From contig JAEVLN010000001.1 of the NCBI GenBank assembly GCA_018350325.1, forward strand, positions 4,245,254 to 4,309,253: DNA of 64,000 nt, given 5' to 3'. Below are positions 14,037 to 25,300 of the stretch, piece after piece (within the stretch, counting starts at the first letter, position 1; each line of letters starts with the position of its first letter). A model generated the notes under the pieces. That model had not been told where the DNA came from, did not search any database, and worked only from the letters and a program-made list of their open reading frames with translations. This stretch comes from Globodera rostochiensis (lineage: Eukaryota; Nematoda; Chromadorea; Rhabditida; Heteroderidae). Made by a program: the position numbers and the translations under genes.

Positions 14037-15899
14037 ATGGTGAGTCAAAAGTTATTGTTTGGCTCCTCATTCAACGTTGCAGTACTTCTGGGCGGAAAAG
14101 TACTTCTCGGGGAGCAGCCTCGACCAGCAGGCGAGCGGCAGTGGCGGCGGGGACAGACGACGCGGCAGTCGAAGCGGAAGCGGCGGCGTCGAGCGGAAGG
14201 GCTCTTTTCGCGTGGAGCAGCAGCCGACCGAACATCGCAAGTCATTGGGCCAATTGGCGGAAGCCATCGCCCCGCGAAGGGAAAGTCGGACGGCCCTTGC
14301 AACGGAAAGGGCACAGCAACAGCAACAGAAGGGCAGCCGAGCACACAGAAAGTGCGTTTCCTTGGAGAGGCATTTCCGTTAACCCCCGCACAATTCGAAT
14401 TCTCTCATTTAAACGCAGAAGTCTGAGTGCCGCCGCCGGCGTCCCCGCCGTCGCTTCGCCCGGCGGCGACCGTCCGCACCGCGCCTCCACACTGGGCGAA
14501 ATGGCCGCCGCGGCGGCAGTCGGAAACGCGTCCACCTCCGCCATCTTGGTCAACATCGCACGGGCACTCGCCGTCCGCGCATTGCTAATGGCCCATTCTC
14601 TGCTTTGCATTTGGACGGCGGCCGAAACGCGCGGCGACAACTCCGTCTGGGCGTTTGCGCTGCTCGCAATGTGTCTGGTTGGAGAGGGCTTCTACGCGGT
14701 TGTTGTACGCGCAGGAGACGACCCGAAGTGGTTCTCGCCCGTTGTACTGCTGTATCTGTTCGCTACCGTAAGTGGGTAATGAAAAGCATTTGAAGAAGCC
14801 AACGGCACTGGTCGGGTGGTTTTTTGACCCTCCGGCTCTGCTCTGTTTCCGCAGGTGCCTCCGCTTTGGTTGGTTTACGCGTCGATGTGTCCCAATGGCC
14901 CTTCTTCGATTGTTCACGGCCTCAATGTGTCCGCCATTTGTGCCTCGCCGCCCCCCGCGTCGCTCGGCCTGCAGCCCAACGCGCGTGAAGACATCGTCGG
15001 CCAGCAACTGCTCGGCCATTCGCTGTTCCTAACGCTTCTATTCGCGCGCTGGCTGCTCCCGCGTGCGGAGCTCAGCCGCGAGGAGCTCACGCAGATTCTG
15101 CTCGCTTACGTGGCCATCGTCACGGACATTCTCGAGTTCGTCGGCCTTCTTAACGCGTGCGCGGTCTGTGCGGACCCAACGCTGCAGACGGCGGTGTTGG
15201 GCGCGTGGACTCTGTCGTTGGTACAATTCGCGTTGGTTCTGACCGCGAGTCGGGCGCGCAAAATGCGCATCGCATTGGCCACCAAAATCATTGTCACCAC
15301 CAGCTTCAGGGTCGATTTCCGGCAGGTGAAGGGCTGGGCTGATTAACACAAATAGAAAATGCATAAATTGACATTTTTGGAGAAAATTCTAATTTTTTGG
15401 CGGCGGGCGGGCGGATTCATTCATTTCAGTTAGATGACCAAACAGTGAATATAAATCGAATTTAAGGCATTTTACGACGTGGACATTTGGGCCGTTCTGA
15501 TATCGCTGGCACTGCAGGATATTCCCTTTCTCGCTGTCCGTTTGTGCGTGCTCAGCTGGTTGTGGAGCTTCAACTTTGGGCAGCTTCTGTTTGCCGGAAA
15601 GAATCTGTTCATCATTTTGCTCCAATCGTATCGGTCGGTGGAACAAAAAAACACTCAAAACATTTACAACTTTCTTAAATTGAAGAATCAGCGTATTACT
15701 GAACGATCGCTATTTGAACCCGACGCTGGACGCGCGAGCGCGCTCGTTGATTGAGGAGCGGCGTCAGTCGATGGCACCGACAAAGTGTGGCAAAATGTCG
15801 GTGATGGAAATCGGAGGCAGTGGAGCGATGTTGAACACCAACGGCGGAGGGAAAGTTGGAGGTGTTCAACACCAAACGGCAAGACAGCAACAAAGATAG
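14037..15899 (+). CDS. TMEM26-family multi-pass membrane protein
   Basis: Unknown molecular role; TMEM26 proteins are polytopic membrane proteins. Proposed exons: 14037-14039 (the ATG alone), 14083-14351, 14419-14767, 14855-15325, 15467-15633, 15692-15899. The frame is intact and gives 488 residues. The N-terminal 120 residues are a hydrophilic Gly/Arg/Ser/Gln-rich extension (ERAQQQQQKGSRAHRK). The conserved part starts near MAAAAAVGNASTSAILVN (14501), with ALLMAHSLLCIWTAAETRGD, WFSPVVLLYLFATVPPLWL, ILLAYVAIVTDILEFVGLL, and DVDIWAVLISLALQDIPFLA, the QDIPFL signature near the C-terminal helices. If the last intron is not removed, the frame ends at 15754 instead. The start could also be 14501; the two-base phase match across 14351/14419 favours the longer form. 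Confidence 0.75.
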
Positions 15900-15963
15900 G
15901 AGAGGGTAAGAGAAAGAGGGGAAAAGAGTCAGAGTGACCGTTGCTCCTTCCGGAACAGATCCA

Positions 15964-15969
15964 TTTATT
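15964..15969 (-). promoter_or_regulatory. likely polyadenylation signal of GTF2H2
   Basis: TTTATT on the plus strand (AATAAA on the gene strand) about 170 bases after the GTF2H2 stop and just past the convergent TMEM26-like stop. Confidence 0.4.
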
Positions 15970-16140
15970 GAGTGTTTTGTTGTGCATTTGCAGTTTAGAA
16001 GTTAATGAAAGATAAACATTTTTCACGCCTTTAATTGATTACGTCTTTAAAAATTAGAAAAAAAGACAACAAATGTAAACAATTTGACGCCAATATATTA
16101 AAACAAATCGCTAAAAGTCCATTCGGTGGAGTAGGCGAGA

Positions 16141-18379
16141 TCAATTGCATGCCGGGCACACTTGCAGTGATTCGTGCAGCAGCAAATCGCAATCAATGCA
16201 AAAATCGGTGGAACAATTCGGACAAATGTACGCTTTGTGCACCAGTGCCTCGTCACAAGCGAAACAGCACTTATCGCTGGAGGGAATCGATTAAATAAAG
16301 TTGCGATCGCTCGCGGCATCAAAAAGCCATTAGCCAGCCCACCCTCGAGGGCGACCCGGAATGATTTTTCGGGGGAGGGGAAAGTTCAAAATAGGCATTT
16401 TTATTAATGAAATTCTTCAAAAATTGGAACGCTTAACAAAATGATTTTTCGTTGGCTGGGGGGTAAGCACTAAGCAGCCGACTCACTTTTCGTCGTCGGG
16501 AATTGTGGTTTCGACGAATGCCGGCAACGATTCTAAATGCTGATGGGCCCGGGCCAATTGAGGAGCGGTGAGAAGAAGCAAACCTCAAGAATATACGGCA
16601 AAGTTGTAGGCTAGCTGTTTCAAAATATAAATATTTGCACCACAAATTCGGCACTCCACCGGAGTCTGGCAGTACCGCGACCCGCACTGGGGACAAAAGA
16701 AGGCGCGCGGCAGCGTCGACTTTGACGGCTCATCCGCCGCTCCGTCCATGGCACTCGGCGGTGCCGCTTCGCCGTTTAATTCGTGGCTAAAGGCAACGAT
16801 AAAAGACGAATAATTCAAAAATCTTTTTTTTGTGCTAAATTTTGAAATATTTCGAGTTGGTGAGTGAGTGAATACAGACCACGCGCAAAAGGATGGGTCC
16901 GTCACGCGGCGGAGTTGGGGAAAACCCATGCGGACGATGGTGTCCTGTTGGCCAGGACGGCGTTTGACGGGAGGGGGCTGGACTTGTTCATCAAGCAGTA
17001 GGGCCAGATGCTGTTCGTCCAGGGCCACGCTATATTTACCTAAACAATTTGTCATTATATTTTTGAATGGATTAAAAAGTTGCAATTTGCCTGCCGTTGT
17101 GGTACAAAGGCGTTTGAAAGCGAACACTTCGGCGCCAAATGAAACGATTGAGCAGCGAACGGAACGCATTTTGAGCTGTTCGAAAGTGTGGCGGAGGGCG
17201 CTGGCATCGATGGTACGAAAATTTGAGGGATTTTTTGTTAATTTTAAACGAAATTTGATGGAAATTCCGAAAGTTTTGAAGGCGTAATCGAAACAAAAAA
17301 GCAAAAGTACCTCAGACTGGCCACCAACAAAATGCATTCTTTGCTGGAATGGGAGGGTAAACCCTACGGAAAAATTGAGGGAAAATGGGGAAAAAATGCC
17401 TGAAAAGAGTGAAGGGCGCATTGGAGTATCGATTGGAGAGAGAATTCACCGCCACAATTTGTGGCATTAATGTCCTGCAAAGCTTCGACCAACGGTTGGA
17501 CAGAGCCTGCAAAAAAGGAAAAGAAAACTTTTTGAAAATTACTCTTTCCCCCCCCCCTAACCCTAACAATTTTTTTTTTGCAATTTTGAGAATTTTTCCG
17601 CGAAGTCAATGCCTCAGAAACAAAAAGTACTGGTGAATGCGCAGATTCGCTCGGCGCGTTTGTCGCGGACTGCAATAAGTCCCATTTGTGAGAGGGGATT
17701 GAGCAGAAAGAATTTGTCCACAAAATTGCGAAGGCATTCCAACGCGACGGCGAGGCGCGACGGAAAGAAATCGGAGGAGAGAATGGCGGACGAACAGTCG
17801 ACGGCCAAATGGACATAGCGCATCTGGCAAGAATGGCATTTAAAAGTCTTTGGAGTAAAAAAAGTTTTGCCTAAATTATTTTGCCTAAAAAAGGGATTTT
17901 TGTGTAATTCTCCCAAAACGGACAATTCCAAGTCGAATTTTTGCCGGCCGACGGTCCATCCGTCGCTGCCGCTTTTCGTCCATGACCATTCGTCGAATGG
18001 ACTCCTCCACCGAGCCGTGCTCATCTTCTTGCAGCACCGAACGAATGTTTAGACCTGAATTCCCGACTTTCAGAATGTTCTCAAAACCACCACTCTTCAG
18101 AATTAACCGACTTTCAGAATGTTCTCAAAACCACCACTCTTCAGAATTAACCGACTTTCAGAATGTTCTCAAAACCAGCACTCTTTAGAATTAAAATGCC
18201 TGAATTCCCGACTTTCAGAATGTTCTCAAAACCACCACTCTTTAGAATTAAAATGCCAAACACCCAAAAGCCTTCACTTTCCCTTGCCCAAATTAACTCC
18301 AACAAAACCGACCCTCCGTGTAAGCCTGTTCCCATTTAAATGCCTCGGAACCGCCGCCGATTCCATCATCTTCGTCCAT
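16141..18379 (-). CDS. GTF2H2: TFIIH core subunit p44 (SSL1)
   Basis: Subunit of TFIIH that regulates the XPD helicase in transcription initiation and nucleotide excision repair. Starts MDEDDGIGGGSEAFKWEQAY; the second exon encodes SVEESIRRMVMDEKRQRRMD. The von Willebrand-A-like domain includes MRYVHLAVDCSSAILSSDFF, FLLNPLSQMGLIAVRDKRAE and RSVRCSIVSFGAEVFAFKRL. The linker has IVRMGFPQ, typical for p44. The zinc fold AFFCPQCGSRYCQTPVECRI follows, then a C-terminal C4/RING-like finger CCFACDEALVHKAYICPNC, CIDCDLLLHESLQVCPACN, stop at 16141-16143. All expected cysteines are visible. Intron 1 contains a four-copy tandem repeat. It lies downstream of AP-2 on the same strand (about 555 bp gap) and is convergent with the TMEM26-like gene. 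Confidence 0.95.
18062..18256. repeat. intronic tandem repeat, about 45-bp unit, four copies
   Basis: Four consecutive copies of a unit beginning CGACTTTCAGAATGTTCTCA and containing ACCACTCTTCAGAATTAA. The last two units differ by CTTTAG for CTTCAG and by an added AATGCC. It lies within GTF2H2 intron 1. Each unit contains TTCAG/TTTAG, which resembles a 3' splice site. Confidence 0.85.
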
Positions 18380-18933
18380 TTCTTTATAATTAATACATAA
18401 ACAAAAATTTAAGTTTTAGCCAATTTTATTATGTATTAAGAAATATCTAAAGAAAATGAATTGCAGTGAAACGTTCGTTCTTCAGATATGTTAAATAAAT
18501 CGAAGTTGGAGAAAATAATGTAAGGCCAACCCAGAATAATGGGGAAAGAATGCCGAATTGCAATTGCAATGAATGCGCGGGACGGGACGGAACGATTGCA
18601 AGAAAATCAAAAAAGTGAATGAAACCATGTGAATGAATTAACGACAATAAGGCCATGCTGAAGACAAATAACCAAAAAATGAAGAAAAAGGGGCAAAAGT
18701 TCACAATAAACGGGGAGGGGGGAGGGGTCAATGAATAATTAAAAATAATCGGAAGGCAAATGTTTGATGTAAAGCAATGCACTGACTCATCACGCAAATT
18801 GGGAAAATGTACGGACTTTTGGGGGATTTGGCGTCTTTTTGGGGGGGGGGACCAGCAAAAACAGAAAAGGAAAAGGCCGCGGGAGGGCCAATCGCCCGTT
18901 TTTCTGCCTTAAATAAATGGAAGAAATGTCCGC
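18380..18933. other. intergenic between AP-2 stop and GTF2H2 start
   Basis: AT-rich, with one G-run at about 18841-18850. No gene or repeat is evident. It should include the AP-2 3' UTR and the GTF2H2 promoter. Confidence 0.5.
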
Positions 18934-21817
18934 TCATTTTGTCCTCGCCGTCCCATTGGGTCGCTGCTGCTCCTCCAACAGCCGAATTTGGTGGCGAAGG
19001 CACTGCACGAAGCAGGAGACGCCCACTTGAACTGCCGGATTCCCTGTTTTGATGCCAAAATGAATGTAAAGGCAAATGAACGGAAAATATGCAAATAATG
19101 GACTTTCTTTTGGAGCCCCCCCCCGGACAATTTTATAGTGCTGATCACGAATTTGATATTATATTTGGAGTTTTAAAAAATCTATGGTTTGAGAGCAGTT
19201 GGGGAAGAGCGAAGAAATGGCACGCACCGCCAGATGCTGAATTTGTGCGAATTTCGGAGTTCGGGTGGTTAGCTGACCATTTTAAGAGATTCTATCTAAT
19301 AAGATTCCAAAGTCATAGATTAGGATGTATATAATGTCAAATTCGTGATCAGCACCAGCAAATTCCCTAAAAATATTTAAAAAAGAAAATTCCGACGGCG
19401 GGGGTTCCAAAGCGTAGTGCCCAAATAATGAAAGACCGAACGCACTGACCAAATCCGTGGGTGAGCATCGAAAAATTGCTGAACGGCTCTTGCAGTTCTT
19501 GCCTCAGTATCGGCTCGGGAACCTGAAACAGCAATTGGCTTTTCTTTTTTTTGGTACAATTATCGGGAGATCGATTCTTCGAAGTTCCCTTCCACACACC
19601 GTGTCCATGATGGGACTTCGGTCCTGTTCAAGCAGTGTCAGGAACTCCTCCGCCAACTTCAGCGCCGCCGTCAGTTTCTCCACGCGTTCCCTCGCCGTGC
19701 CCTGCGCTCCGTCCGCCGTTGTCCGTCTTTTTGTTCGTTGTCGAAGCAATTCGGCGGCCAATTTCTCGGAGGGAAAGTCGGACTCGGCCAACTTCTTGAA
19801 GTCGCGCACGAATTGGGTACTTTCTGTTTCTTAAATCAAAAGTTTGGCATTTCACTGATTTTGGGGAGATTTTTTATGACTTACCGGTAAGCGCCGACAA
19901 AAGCGTCACTTGGGAAAGGCGTCGACGCCCGCGGGGGATGGACAGGCCGACCTGGTTGAGTTCGCCCATTAACATCGCACTTTTCTCCGGCATTTTGGCC
20001 CGGCGTAACATTGCGCCGAGCAAACTAAAAATTGAAATTTGGACAGCTGAATTTTGAGGTTAATTTGATGGACGGACCTGAAGTTGAACGACTCCGGGCC
20101 GATCAGACGGCGTTTGATCTCTCCAACAGTCACCTGAAAGAATGATCGGTTGAAATGTGAGCGATTGGAGGAAAAAACCGATCGGAATGGAATGACCTTG
20201 TACTTCACAACATTGGATAACAGCGAGAGACGGCCGGGCACTTGGGAGAAAACACTAAAAAGGTGGCATTTAATGCATAAACATTCGAACAGTTTTTGCG
20301 TCTTTTTTATGAAGGAACGATGAAAAGAATTCGACCCATTTTAGACATTAAAACAATTAGTCATTTCCTCCTATCAATTCATTACGCTTCATTCTCTAAT
20401 TTATATGCTTCAGCTGTGATTTAAGCTTCATCTTTGATTTATATGCTTCAGCTCTGATTTAAGCTTCATCTCTGATTTGAGTTTAATCTCTGGTCACCGA
20501 TCAGTCCCCCCCCCCCCCCGGTCCACCCCAATACGCACTTGTCATTTGGCACAATGTTCAGTGCCACCACACCGTCGCCTGCTGCCCCTCCGTTTTGGAG
20601 TATGCCGTCCCTCTCCCCGCCCCCTTTCTTCGGCGACGGCGTCGTCGCTTTTGTCGTCGGCGCTGTGCCCCCGTCGCACGTCCCCGTTTTGTTCAAAAGT
20701 GCGGCTGCCAACGCCGCGGCGGTTGTCCCATTGGCGGCGTACTTTTGCAGCATTGTCTCCTAAATTAAGTAATTACGGTCCAATCACCAAAAGGACGACA
20801 AAATTAATCAGTGAATTTATGCCATTAACAGTGCCTGAATGACAGCCAACATTTGCGGGTCGGTCAGAAGTCGACTCGGCTCGGCAAAGGCGCGCTTCAG
20901 CAATTGGCCCAAGTTCAACTCGCCGATGGCCGACGAAGCGAAGGGCGATTTGTTGCAGAATATTCCGCCGTTGCACACGCTGAGCACCGACGAACCCGAA
21001 CTGCTGACCGTCTTCAAAATAAAGTCATTATGAAAATCCTTTCATACTTCGAGCTTCTCGAACAACTTCTTTGGAGAATTCCCCCCCCCCCCCCCGACGT
21101 GTTGGGCGTCAGAGGGTGAGGCCCAAAAGCGTCGGGGAGCACCCCCTACTGTAAAGCCCCAACTTTTGCGTCTTTTCGCTCACTTCGCTGTCCTCGCGCT
21201 CGGCCCAATGGCTAAGCATGTTGTTGGTGCCGTTGTCGAGGACGGAAGTGGACGGTTGTGCCCCCTCGCCCTCTTCGGCGTCGTCCTCCGTCCGTTCCTC
21301 CTCCTCCCCCGTCAAGTCGGCAGTGTTTGTTGTCGGTGACGTTGAACGCTCACTTTTGCACCCATTTTCGTTGTGCGCAAGTCGAGCGCGCTTCTTCTCC
21401 AGAAGTTCCTGAATGGCAGCAGGTCTTTTCCTCTCGGACTGCTCCGACTCTTTGGGCAGCACGGAGGACGAGGAGGGCGAGCAGTACAAAGGAGGAGCCG
21501 AAGAAATCTGTGGATTTGGGATGAATATTTGGGCACTCATTTTGTTTCTTATAATAGTTCAAAAACGAGGGTTGAAACCCCGACCCCGACCCCCGACAGT
21601 TCCATCCCCGAAAAACTCCGACCCCGCAATTCTCAACCCCAACGTCGGGGGTTTTACCCCTAATTCAAACCCAATATTATTCACTGACCTCCACCCGTTC
21701 GTCCTCATCTTCCCCCCTCTCCATTTCGTCGTCGTTCCCAATAAATTTTGCGTCCTCCGCCGACGCCGCCGTTGGCGTTGCCACACAACACGACGCTGAC
21801 GAAGCTTTCGCTGTCAT
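18934..21817 (-). CDS. AP-2 family transcription factor
   Basis: Nuclear sequence-specific activator (TFAP2/APTF family). Exon 1 (from 21817) starts MTAKASSASCCVATPT and is acidic at its end. Exon 2 (from about 21510) begins ISSAPPLYCSP, a PPxY motif as in vertebrate AP-2 activation domains, then a Ser/Glu-rich region. The DNA-binding and helix-span-helix domain is clear: VPGRLSLLSNVVKYKVTVGE, IKRRLIGPESFNFSLLGAML, RRAKMPEKSAMLMGELNQVG, LSIPRGRRRLSQVTLLSALT, VRDFKKLAESDFPSEKLAAE, LKLAEEFLTLLEQDRSP. The conserved end THGFGNPAVQVGVSCFVQCL spans an intron, and the stop is at 18934-18936. Introns carry a TIR element (19138-19355) and a tandem repeat (20384-20492). AP-2 factors act in epidermis and neurons; which nematode paralogue this is cannot be told by eye. 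Confidence 0.92.
19138..19355. mobile_element. short element with 27-bp terminal inverted repeats in AP-2 intron
   Basis: Left end GTGCTGATCACGAATTTGAT and right end ATGTCAAATTCGTGATCAGC (then AC) are inverted repeats of about 27 bases with one or two mismatches, 218 bases end to end, with no coding capacity. This is a MITE-like structure. A target-site duplication was not obvious, so the superfamily is not assigned. Confidence 0.65.
20384..20492. repeat. degenerate tandem repeat in AP-2 intron
   Basis: About four to five copies of a roughly 22-base word around GCTTCATCTCTGATTTAAGC and TATGCTTCAGCTCTGATTTA. It lies just beside a C-run at 20506-20519 in an intron. Confidence 0.6.
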
Positions 21818-24800
21818 TTTGACGTTTTGCCACGGGGGAAAAGGCACTAAAGGCACTCTTAAAAAACAAAAAATAAATAAAAACAAAAACAAAAATTGGC
21901 ATTCGTTTGGTCGGTTAATCTGGGCTATCGAGCCCATCAAACAGAGCAAAAAACATTCTCGCGAAAAGTTTTCGCAATGTTTGCTCGATAAAAAGTGTGA
22001 ACACGCGCTGAATGAGAGGGGGGGGGGGAATTTGACGAACGCAAAATCAATTGCCACGGGCAGAACAACGCCGGGAGGGATCGTAACCTGAGCGTTGCCT
22101 GCGGCAGTTGGGGCGGAGTTTATTTATTTTTGTTTTTCCATAGGAAATCTGATGAAAATACGAATAAAATGGGAATGGGGGGGGCCACGTCACAAGTGGA
22201 GGGGGGGGGGGAGTGGGGGGGGAGGGGATGGACGGCCAATTTCCCGACCATTCTGTTTTATTTCCCGACTCAACTCTCGCCTCAGCGTGCCGTTTGTTTT
22301 ATGTCCTATTTTTGTACGCGAATGGGGCATAAAGTTGCATTGCTTAATTAGCATTTCATTTTTTAAAATTTGTATATTTTTCTATGGCTATTATAAATAA
22401 TAAGCTAACTATGCGTGAAAACAAAAAGGAATAAATGAAAGAAAGCAAATGCTTAAGTGCCTGAAGGCAAATTCAAAGTGTTGCCCGAGGGCGAAATGCA
22501 AAGAACCAATAAATATCCCAGTGAGCGAGGTCAAACCCCGCGCATTATCCTTAAAAGGGAAAACTCACCGGGGGGGGGGGAAATCACCGGGGGGGGGGGA
22601 ACTCACCGGGGGGGGGGGGAAATCCGGCAAATCTTCGGGAATTGCAGCAGACAAAACTAAAAACAACGGATTTTGGACAAACGCTGTTAAACATCAAAAA
22701 GGGTGAATGGAATAAAGTGAAAGATGAGCAGGAAAATGGGCTGGTGTTGGTGAAAGTGGGGAGGGACTGTCTTCTCCTCTCGTCACAATCGCTTTCTCCC
22801 CGCTGGCGACGGATGGGGCGGGGGAGGGGAGGGAGCACACAAATGTACGGGTGGGAAGGGGGGGGGGGGGGTTGGGATGGATCGAATGGGCAAAATTCGC
22901 CGCCAACGCCCCCTCAGGGCCCAACCAGGCCAACCCTCCAGGCAGTCAGTGCCTCTCTTTGCTCCATAGAGCGTGCGTTTTCCTCCCCTCCGGGCTCAAT
23001 CCCCGCGGGCGCCGCCACTGCCAGCCGAACAAACAAATCGGCGATGAGTGGGGGGGGGACGATCGGCGGGAGTGTGGAAGACCGACTGAGCCTCTCGGCT
23101 AGGCCCCCGGGCAGAAAAAGCATCTTCCAACGCTAACTCACTCACTAACTTCCCTCGAGGGAACAAACGGACCATACAATAGAAAAACAAAAATCAGTAT
23201 CCCCTGAGGACAGTAAAAAACAGTAAGAACACTTCGAATCGCTTCTCCATTAACCGCTATTTTAACTCATAGTGATGGACTCGGCCACGACACATCGACT
23301 CACTTTCCGCAATCAGTCCTATCGGTTAAAGAGTTTGTGGGGCAGGGACTTCCCTTCCGGGGATGGCCGATTATAATCCACATCGATGAAGGTCGGGAAT
23401 TTCGTCCCGGTGGGCCCATTTGCTTCCGGGGAGACTGTCGGGAAGAGACGGAATGACTTTGTTCGGGAAGAGAAGAGAGACAGAGAGAATGATTGGCGGA
23501 TTGGGGGGGGGGCGGATTGGGCAAACACATCGCGCCAGAGGGGAAGAACGAAGCCCGACCGCGGCGATGTGCAGGCGGAGGCCGAATGATGGGATGGGCC
23601 CATTCTCCGCCGGAGGGCCTCGAGAATATATTGGGCCAGGCAAGAAGGGGGGGGGGGAGGGAAATTGTCGTCATTTTTGTGAATGAATGAATGGATGAGA
23701 CGGAACTATCACCACAATGTATTGGGCCACAAAACTCCGCAGAATGATCGGCGGGGAAAAGCCTTCAGGGAAAGTATTTGTCGTCGGTCGGTTTAATATG
23801 AAAATGGTAAATTTCAAATACAATGACAACAATTAATTTTTTAGTAATGAAAAAAAGTAAAAGAGGGAAGGAATTTCCCTATTTTTGCGTTTCTCAAAAA
23901 GAAGAAAAAGAAAATGATGCGGCACATCGATTTAAACTTTAATTTTAAAGGACAAACCCAAAGATTTGATGAAATAGCCTAAAGCAATATAAAATGTCAT
24001 TCACCCTTAGGAGTAAAGGTTAGAACAGATAAGGGCCTTCCCTCCCCTGGGGGCAGTTCAAAAAGACGCCTTAGGGCAAAATAACGAGAGAGCCCCTCCC
24101 CTTTCCCACAGGCGAGGTCATGTCCTACCCACTACGCCCTAAGGGCAGAACATTTCATTGGGAACATTGCAAAGCAAAAGACCGTTACAACCCCCCCCCC
24201 CCCCCCCCGGAGGCGCATTCGTTCAACGTCAGACGCATTCTGTCTAATCAGCTGTTTGTTTGGTGTAACACTCTCGAGGAAAAAAACGAAAAACAAAAGA
24301 AAGTCATTTATTGTCAAATTTAAGCCAAGCCAAACCCCCCCCCTTTTAATTAGCAAATGACCAAGGCACAAAAAGCATCGGCCTTTGCGGCTGTTCGCCG
24401 ATTGAGTCAACCGGATCGGCCGTGTTTTTCGGCAAATGTTAGGACTCCGATCGCCGCCCGAGGGGTTGGACCCGGAGGGCGGATAGTCCCATTGGCTGCT
24501 GTTGGGCAGTGAAAACTGTGCGCTTCGCCCCGGGCGCTGACGATGGGACGGAGACGGGGGATGGCCTGTCTAGGTCCCCTCCAATCGATTGCCTGCGGGG
24601 CGGACATTCTCCCCCAGCACCAATCTCTCCCCATTCCCTTCCCGACGATACATAAAAGGGAATTTCGTTGGTTGTGGGGAAGGGAGGAGGCCCCTGGGCC
24701 CTTCCCATACATCCCCTCGGGGGCTGTGTTTGCCGACTACCCCCTCCTGTGCAATGGAGCAGAGGAAAACCCCTCCGGCGACGGAAAGGTGGGCAAGTAC

Positions 24801-25300
24801 AGGCCGTCACCTGAGGGTATGCGGAGTAAAAAGGTTAGAAGAGACGGAGGGGTCCCCAAGCCATCACATCCATTCACTACTCATTTTTGCGCTTTCTGTA
24901 TGTGAGTGAGTGAGGGAATAATGAGGGGAGAAGAGAAAGGTCGCGGGGTCCCCTCCACCCAGAGGGCATACAGTCAGAGCAACTTTCATGGGAGGGGGGG
25001 GGAGAGAGTTCACAAATTGAGGTGAGGGACATGGCGGGGATTGGATGAGAACAGACGAAACACCCCAAAAAGGGACAGCCAAAGGCCATTTGTGATTTGG
25101 GCGACAATGAATTTCGCCCTGCGGCGAAAGGACGGGCAACTCGACAAACAGAACATATTGGGAGAAAAAGATCGTCGGAGGTGACCAATTTATGCGAAGC
25201 CACCAAATTTGTCCAAAATTGTGAACAAAAGATCGTTTATGGATTAAAAAACCAAATATGTAAAAAAGAAATCAACTCGTACGTCAGACGAAAAACTCCC
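21818..25300. other. 3.5-kb gene-free block rich in G/C tracts upstream of AP-2
   Basis: No reading frame here shows conserved protein. The block contains at least a dozen runs of eight or more G or C, for example near 22019, 22200, 22570-22618, 22859, 23648, 24191-24208 and 24336, and many long purine-rich stretches. It lies between the AP-2 start codon and the SNW1 stop, so it is a candidate for extended AP-2 regulatory DNA. It could also simply be repeat-rich spacer. Confidence 0.5.
22564..22620 (+). repeat. three-copy repeat of CACC plus 11-12 G
   Basis: Three consecutive units of about 19-20 bases, each (AC)TCACC followed by 11-12 G and two or three A. The regular spacing of G-runs suits intramolecular G-quadruplex formation. 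Confidence 0.8.

Noticed and set aside
22642..23136. Plus-strand open frame of about 164 residues in the AP-2 upstream spacer
   Set aside because: It crosses several G-runs, has Gly/Trp-rich low-complexity sequence and no recognisable motif or splice context.
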